A DNA stretch of 11,050 nucleotides from CAYXDO01 sp964463485 (GTDB taxonomy: Bacteria; Myxococcota; Kuafuiibacteriia; Kuafuiibacteriales; Kuafuiibacteriaceae), in assembly GCA_964463485.1 (NCBI GenBank), contig CAYXDO010000247.1:1-11050 (forward strand), written 5' to 3'. A program made the position numbers and the translations under genes. The notes under the pieces are model-generated. The model was given only the letters and a program-made list of their open reading frames with translations. It ran no database searches and was not told the origin of the DNA. This document shows, piece by piece, positions 6,902 through 11,050 of this stretch; positions within the stretch are counted from its first letter, which is position 1, and every line of letters starts with the position of its first letter.

Positions 6902-8109
6902 AGCGATCCGCCGTCGCCTTGCTCGCGCTGGGGCTCAGCCTACCGGCGTGGGCGTTCGTGTTCGAGAGCGGACCCGACGAGCTGATCTTTCCGCCGCAGT
7001 CGGTTCCGCTGGTCTTCGATCACGCGCTGCACGTTCGGGAAGCGGACGAGGCCAAGCAGCTCGCGGGCGCCGACGTGGGCTGTGAGCACTGCCATCAGAA
7101 CGTCGCCGACTCGAAGGCCGCGAGCGACGTGGACGTTCCAGGGCATGAGGTCTGCGAGGAGTGCCACGACGACTGGCTCGCGCCGGAGCTCGGGAACACG
7201 ACTTGCGCTCGCTGCCACGCTGCCGACACTTCGTCGATCGCGCCCAGTGTCGTCATTCCCGCGCCGAGGATCGTGTTCTCACACGCGACACACGTCCAGA
7301 CGGCGAGCGTGGCTTGTGAAGACTGCCATCGACGAGTTCCTACGCGCGCAATGGCTTCGCGCGATGACTACCCGACGATGGATCGGTGCATCTCTTGCCA
7401 CGAGGACCGCGGCGTGCCGACGGCGTGCGGGACGTGTCACTTGACGAGATCCGACGGGCGTTTGCTCACGTCCTTTCCTGAAGATCAGCTGCGACCGCGG
7501 CGCTTCTTCGGGTTCGCTATCCACGATCGAGCTTTCGCGACGGATCACGAGGACGCCGCTCGTCGGGATCGGACGTTCTGTTCGAGCTGCCACACCGAGA
7601 GCGACTGCCTGAGCTGTCACGATGGGCTTGGGCGCGACGTGCGTTACCACCCGGGAGATTGGGTGGCGCTCCACGGGATTCGTGCGAAACATGACGATCC
7701 GAGCTGTCAGAGCTGCCATCGCCTTCAAGGTTTCTGTTTGAATTGTCACATTCGGAGCGGCGTCGCGACGGTGACTTCGGTGGCGACGCTAGAGGTGACG
7801 CGTCGGACCGGTCGGGTGGGTGCGTCGGGGCGACCGATCGGGCCGCATCCGATGGAAGAAGACGGCTGGCTCGAGCCGCGCAGCCGCAACTTCCACGGGT
7901 TCGCGGTGCAACGAAACGCCCGAAGCTGCGTGTCCTGCCACCAAGAGCAGTGGTGCATTCAGTGCCATGGCTCGGGCGCTCGCGGCGGATCGAGGGGCGG
8001 CAATCCGCACGGGCCCAATCCCGAGCGGCTCAGAGGCAGCGTGGCGAGCAAGCAGAACGCCCGTATGTGCCTGAAGTGCCACAGCCCCGTCGACGACGCC
8101 TGGCGCTGA
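6898..8109 (+). CDS. Periplasmic 13-heme c-type cytochrome
   Basis: The protein has 403 residues with a Sec signal peptide (MKRSAVALLALGLSLPAWA, cleavage after residue 19). Thirteen CXXCH heme-attachment motifs begin at residues 62, 86, 103, 140, 164, 177, 228, 237, 270, 280, 344, 353 and 391. Additional histidines before them (FDHALHV, FSHATHV, YHPGDWVALHG, FHGFAVQ) are placed like distal ligands for bis-His hemes, as in cytochrome c3/c7-type repeats. The motifs fall in close pairs, and a heme-free segment at about 285-343 separates hemes 1-10 from 11-13. It should be matured by the cytochrome c system and act as a periplasmic electron wire. The start codon overlaps the barrel stop and has a strong GGAGG. 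MtrA-type partners of porins usually carry ten hemes, so this one is larger. The electron donor and acceptor cannot be read from the sequence. Confidence 0.93.
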   Translation: MKRSAVALLALGLSLPAWAFVFESGPDELIFPPQSVPLVFDHALHVREADEAKQLAGADVGCEHCHQNVADSKAASDVDVPGHEVCEECHDDWLAPELGNTTCARCHAADTSSIAPSVVIPAPRIVFSHATHVQTASVACEDCHRRVPTRAMASRDDYPTMDRCISCHEDRGVPTACGTCHLTRSDGRLLTSFPEDQLRPRRFFGFAIHDRAFATDHEDAARRDRTFCSSCHTESDCLSCHDGLGRDVRYHPGDWVALHGIRAKHDDPSCQSCHRLQGFCLNCHIRSGVATVTSVATLEVTRRTGRVGASGRPIGPHPMEEDGWLEPRSRNFHGFAVQRNARSCVSCHQEQWCIQCHGSGARGGSRGGNPHGPNPERLRGSVASKQNARMCLKCHSPVDDAWR

Positions 8110-8154
8110 ATCCATCGGGTGCGCGCGGCGGCCAGAGTGCGGTATCGTGCCGCC

Positions 8155-10674
8155 GTGCGGTATTTTGCGCTGCTCGTCGCGCTCGGCTCGGTGGCTTGCG
8201 GAAGCGAGTGTCTCGAAGACTCGGATTGTGAATCCGGTCAGATTTGCGTCAGTCGTACCTGTCAGACGCCCGGCGGCGGGCCGCCCGCGGACGCCGGCAC
8301 GAAAGACGCCGAGCTGGCCGATCGCCCGGTCGTTCGCGAGGACGCGAGGTCCGACGCAGGTCTCCGCGACGCGAGGTCCGACGCGGAGCCTCTCGATGCT
8401 GAACCCGCGGACGTCGAGGAGGCGGATGCTGATCCCACGGACGTCGAAGCTGCCGACACGGAGGCAACCGACGACGCGGAGCCGGCGGACGTTGAAGGAG
8501 TCGACGCAAGCGACGCCGAGGCGCCCGATGCGGACCCCGCGGACGGGCCTGATGCGCAGAGCACGGACGTCGGTGTCAGCAACTGCGTCGACCCGATCCC
8601 GCTGGCTCCAGATGGGTACGCGAGCGGAGGCACCAGCGCGGCCAGTGACGATCACGCGGCGAGCTGTTTTCTGAGCGGCGGCCGCGACCTCGTCTACGCG
8701 TTCGACATGCCAGGCGAAGTGTACTCACTGGCGGCGACTACGCGCGGGTCCGGCTTCGACACCGCGCTGCACATCTATCACGACGACTGCACGACCTCAG
8801 GGTTGCTGTCGTGTAACGACGATGATTTTGGTCCGACGAGTCGCGTCGAAGTCTCCAACTCGCCGGCCGGCCGATACTATGTCATCGTGGACGGTGCCGA
8901 CGGAGCGAGCGGTGGATTTCGGATGCAAGTCAGCGGTAAGCTCCGAGCCGGGCAACCTTGTGATCCCAACCTGACTTACCTTGGTTGTGAGTTCTCGCGG
9001 TGCACGGCGCTGCCGAGCGGTGGGTTCGGCTGCCCTGCGCCGAAGGACTGTGAGGATGGGTTCGATTCGGATCGCGATGGGTTGACCGACGAAGACGCAC
9101 CTTGTCTCAATCCGCCTGTGCTCACTTGTACCGGGCCGGCGTCGGTTGGCGTGGACCGAACGGCGAGCTTTGCTGGACGGGTCGCGGACGACGGGTCGAT
9201 CGAGGCTCGAAGGTGGACGTTGATCTCGAGCCCGCCCGGTTTCGTCGGCTACCCAGCTCCGTATGCCGAAGAGGTCACGTCGATGCGTTTCACTCATGAA
9301 GGAGAGTACGTGCTCAGGTACGAGGCGCGCGACGACGACGCGAACGTCTCGGTCTGCGAAATGACGGTCAGCGCCGGCCCAATCCAGTGCCTGGCGGCCC
9401 AGCCGATCCCGGTCGACGGTCTCGTCTCGGACACGACCGTGGGGGCTGGAGATGATTATCAGGCCTACGGGTGCTTCGATGACTTGGCGGCCGATCGAAT
9501 GTGGTCGCTGCCGTTGCCGGGACTGATGACCAGCTTGCGAGTGGACGTGACGGCGAGTCATGCGGTCGGACTCCATCTCTATCGGGGCGAGTGCAGCCAG
9601 GCTTACTCGTGTCGCGCCGACCGGCAGCTCGACCTCGTCGACGTTCCGGGCGGAGATTACTATCTCGTGGTGGACGGGATCGCCGGGACGGAGGGGCCTT
9701 ATTCGATGCAAGTCAGCGGGAAGCTTCGCGAGGGACAGCCTTGTGACCCGAGCTCGAGTTATGTGAGTTGCGAGACCGGAGTGTGTGCTTTGGGCGCGAC
9801 GGGGGCGTATGCCTGTCCGAGCCCCGCGGACTGTGGGGATGGGTTGGACAATGACCGCGACGGGTCGACCGACGAAGACGCGGCCACCTGCGTGTCACCT
9901 CCGGTCGTGGCGTGCCCGGCGGCGCTCGCCGTCGACGTGAACGGTACGGCGAACTTGACGGCCTCAGTGACCGACGACGGCGTAATCTCGAGCCACCGCT
10001 GGGAGATCCTCTCCGCTCCGTTTGGTTCCGACGCCCGGCCTAGTCCCGCCAATCAACGGATCACTTCGTTTCGGGCGCTGCTTCCGGGCGTGTACCGTCT
10101 GCGATACAGCGCGACGGACGACGCGGTGCAGACGACGTCGTGCGAGGTCGACGTCGAGGTTCAGATTCACGATGATTTCCGGGTCGAGTTGATTTGGAAT
10201 CCGGACGTCCCGGAAGGTCTCGACCCGACCGACCTCGACCTGCACGTGCTCCATCCGCTCGCCGACTCATGGTGGGGGACCTACGATTGTCACTGGACCA
10301 ACACGGGCCCGGCCTGGGGCGCCGTAGGTACGGGCGACGACCCGAGCCTCGACGTCGACGACGTGAACGGACGTGGCCCAGAGAACATCAACATCTACAC
10401 GCCGCAGCTGGTGAGTTACCGAGTTGGCGTACATTATTTCTCGGACGATGGTTTTGGACCTTCGAGAGCTTATGTGAACATCTACTGCTACGGAACGATC
10501 GCCGCTCAGTTCGGGCCGGTGGTTCTAGAGGGCGCCGCGGGGCCGACTTACAACGACTTCTGGAAGGTCGCCGACGTCACCTTTGACGCGACATCTTGCA
10601 CGGTCACGCCGCTCCTCGATAGCCTCGGAGATCCGTTGATTGTCTCGAATGTCGCTACCTACGAGTCACCGTGA
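8155..10674 (+). CDS. Large secreted lipoprotein with Asp/Ala linker, duplicated PPC/calcium-loop/PKD-like modules and a DUF2135-like C-terminus
   Basis: This 839-residue protein begins with a short lipoprotein signal (MRYFALLVALGSVAC, lipidated Cys15) and a Cys-rich knot, CLEDSDCESGQIC (19-31). Residues about 46-140 are an acidic Asp/Ala/Glu/Pro-rich linker, presumably a flexible tether. Two copies of a 268-residue module follow (144-411 and 412-670). Each has a PPC-like beta domain ending YYVIVDG or YYLVVDG, a conserved MQVSGKLR-GQPCDP segment, a calcium-loop motif (DSDRDGLTDED, DNDRDGSTDED) and a PKD-like Ig-fold. The C-terminal domain (about 675-815) has TDLDLHVLHP and DPSLDVDDVNGRGPENI, a pattern common in myxobacterial surface proteins and resembling DUF2135/YfaP. 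There is no CXXCH motif. In-frame GTG codons at 8119 and 8137 are alternative starts; 8155 gives the best signal peptide. It follows the cytochrome gene by 45 bp and is probably in its operon. A surface role such as adhesion or capping the conduit is inference. Confidence 0.85.
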   Translation: MRYFALLVALGSVACGSECLEDSDCESGQICVSRTCQTPGGGPPADAGTKDAELADRPVVREDARSDAGLRDARSDAEPLDAEPADVEEADADPTDVEAADTEATDDAEPADVEGVDASDAEAPDADPADGPDAQSTDVGVSNCVDPIPLAPDGYASGGTSAASDDHAASCFLSGGRDLVYAFDMPGEVYSLAATTRGSGFDTALHIYHDDCTTSGLLSCNDDDFGPTSRVEVSNSPAGRYYVIVDGADGASGGFRMQVSGKLRAGQPCDPNLTYLGCEFSRCTALPSGGFGCPAPKDCEDGFDSDRDGLTDEDAPCLNPPVLTCTGPASVGVDRTASFAGRVADDGSIEARRWTLISSPPGFVGYPAPYAEEVTSMRFTHEGEYVLRYEARDDDANVSVCEMTVSAGPIQCLAAQPIPVDGLVSDTTVGAGDDYQAYGCFDDLAADRMWSLPLPGLMTSLRVDVTASHAVGLHLYRGECSQAYSCRADRQLDLVDVPGGDYYLVVDGIAGTEGPYSMQVSGKLREGQPCDPSSSYVSCETGVCALGATGAYACPSPADCGDGLDNDRDGSTDEDAATCVSPPVVACPAALAVDVNGTANLTASVTDDGVISSHRWEILSAPFGSDARPSPANQRITSFRALLPGVYRLRYSATDDAVQTTSCEVDVEVQIHDDFRVELIWNPDVPEGLDPTDLDLHVLHPLADSWWGTYDCHWTNTGPAWGAVGTGDDPSLDVDDVNGRGPENINIYTPQLVSYRVGVHYFSDDGFGPSRAYVNIYCYGTIAAQFGPVVLEGAAGPTYNDFWKVADVTFDATSCTVTPLLDSLGDPLIVSNVATYESP
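8584..10164 (+). repeat. Internal 268-codon tandem duplication within the lipoprotein gene
   Basis: Unit 1 starts at Cys144 (8584) and unit 2 at Cys412 (9388). The two are diverged but clearly aligned. The best conserved part is ATGCAAGTCAGCGG near 8923 and 9708, followed by nearly the same eleven codons. Each unit carries the PPC-like, calcium-loop and PKD-like parts in the same order. Confidence 0.75.
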
Positions 10675-10676
10675 TT

Positions 10677-10748
10677 GGTACGGCTCGAACCTCGGGTACG
10701 GCTCGAACCTCGGGTACGGCTCGGACCTCGGGTACGGCTCGAACCTCG
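10677..10748. repeat. 18 bp tandem repeat, four copies
   Basis: The unit GGTACGGCTCGAACCTCG is repeated four times head to tail with one substitution (GAA to GGA) in copy 3. It starts three bases after the lipoprotein stop codon. Confidence 0.95.
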
Positions 10749-10843
10749 GGGCATCGGGTGCTCGGCTCGCGGCGGCGGTGGCAGCAGGCTCGAACTTTGG
10801 GTAGCGACTGAGCGCGAGTCGTGCGGGTCGCGCTCGAGCGCTT

Positions 10844-10883
10844 CCTGAGTTGCGAGTCTGACACCTCAGTTGCGAGTCTGACA
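10844..10883. repeat. 20 bp tandem repeat, two copies
   Basis: CCTGAGTTGCGAGTCTGACA is followed directly by a second copy that differs only at position 4 (C for G). It shares the string GTCTGA with the 13 bp array that starts 15 bases further on. Confidence 0.9.
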
Positions 10884-10898
10884 GTGCCTGGTGCCGAC

Positions 10899-11050
10899 TC
10901 GGATGTCTGAGTCGGATGTCTGAGTCGGATGTCTGAATCGGATGTCTGAATCGGATGTCTGAATCGGATGTCTGAATCGGAGGTCTGAATCGGAGGTCTG
11001 AATCGGAGGTCTGAATCGGAGGTCTGAATCGGAGGTCTGAATCGGAGGTC
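10899..11050. repeat. 13 bp tandem array, 11 full copies and a partial one, continuing past the window
   Basis: Copies 1-2 read TCGGATGTCTGAG, copies 3-6 read TCGGATGTCTGAA, and copies 7-11 plus the partial twelfth read TCGGAGGTCTGAA. There are no spacers between units. Thirteen is not a multiple of three, so the array does not encode a regular peptide repeat. Confidence 0.97.

Larger units (their letters stand above)
10675..11050. other. Repeat-rich non-coding region
   Basis: This 376 bp stretch after the lipoprotein gene contains no convincing gene. Most of it is three tandem repeat families, listed separately, with a GC-rich spacer (10749-10843) that holds a decayed copy of the 18 bp unit near 10788-10804. 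I found no hairpin followed by a T-run that would serve as an intrinsic terminator for the plus-strand operon. Confidence 0.7.

Noticed and set aside
7789..8655. Minus-strand open frame of 288 codons opposite the end of the cytochrome gene and the start of the lipoprotein gene
   Set aside because: It spans two well-supported plus-strand genes and is a mirror of their codon bias; the heme motifs and lipoprotein signal lie on the plus strand.
10655..10864. Minus-strand frame with repeated PEVRAV peptide
   Set aside because: The peptide repeat simply reflects the 18 bp DNA repeat. The frame starts at a GTG inside another repeat, has no ribosome binding site and overlaps the lipoprotein end.
10899..11050. 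CRISPR array
   Set aside because: The 13 bp units are directly adjacent without spacers and are far shorter than CRISPR repeats.

Overview
The window looks like a piece of a high-GC chromosome from a myxobacterium-like organism (Myxococcota or a related deltaproteobacterial lineage). This is inferred from the GC-rich codon use, frequent GTG starts, and a large lipoprotein with an Asp/Ala-rich linker, PPC-like modules and DNDRDG-type calcium loops, an architecture common in those bacteria. No RNA gene, insertion sequence, integrase or CRISPR array was seen.

Left half, minus strand (about 4426 down to 1). An uncharacterised multi-pass membrane protein (3260-4426) is followed after 14 bp by a 56-residue single-span membrane protein (3075-3245). 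After a 105 bp gap come two aromatic-pathway genes. One is a fused 3-dehydroquinate dehydratase/shikimate dehydrogenase (1569-2969). The other is EPSP synthase, aroA (334-1572), which starts inside the fusion gene's stop codon (ATGA overlap). Together they cover the third, fourth and sixth steps of the shikimate pathway. A further gene probably starts at 115 and runs off the left edge.

Right half, plus strand (4858-10674). A short gene of unknown function (4858-5328) precedes a three-gene cluster. The cluster holds an outer-membrane beta-barrel (5393-6901), a 13-heme periplasmic c-type cytochrome (6898-8109, GTGA overlap with the barrel gene) and an 839-residue heme-free lipoprotein (8155-10674). 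Barrel plus multiheme cytochrome is the arrangement of porin-cytochrome conduits that carry electrons across the outer membrane. Here the third partner is a calcium-loop/PPC-like lipoprotein rather than an extracellular cytochrome, which makes this cluster the most interesting part of the window.

Right edge (10675-11050). This is non-coding DNA made largely of three unrelated-period tandem repeats (18, 20 and 13 bp). The 13 bp array continues past the window and shows an ordered succession of unit variants. A separate structural feature is a very compact G-quadruplex motif at 1587-1601, at the junction of the two aro genes.
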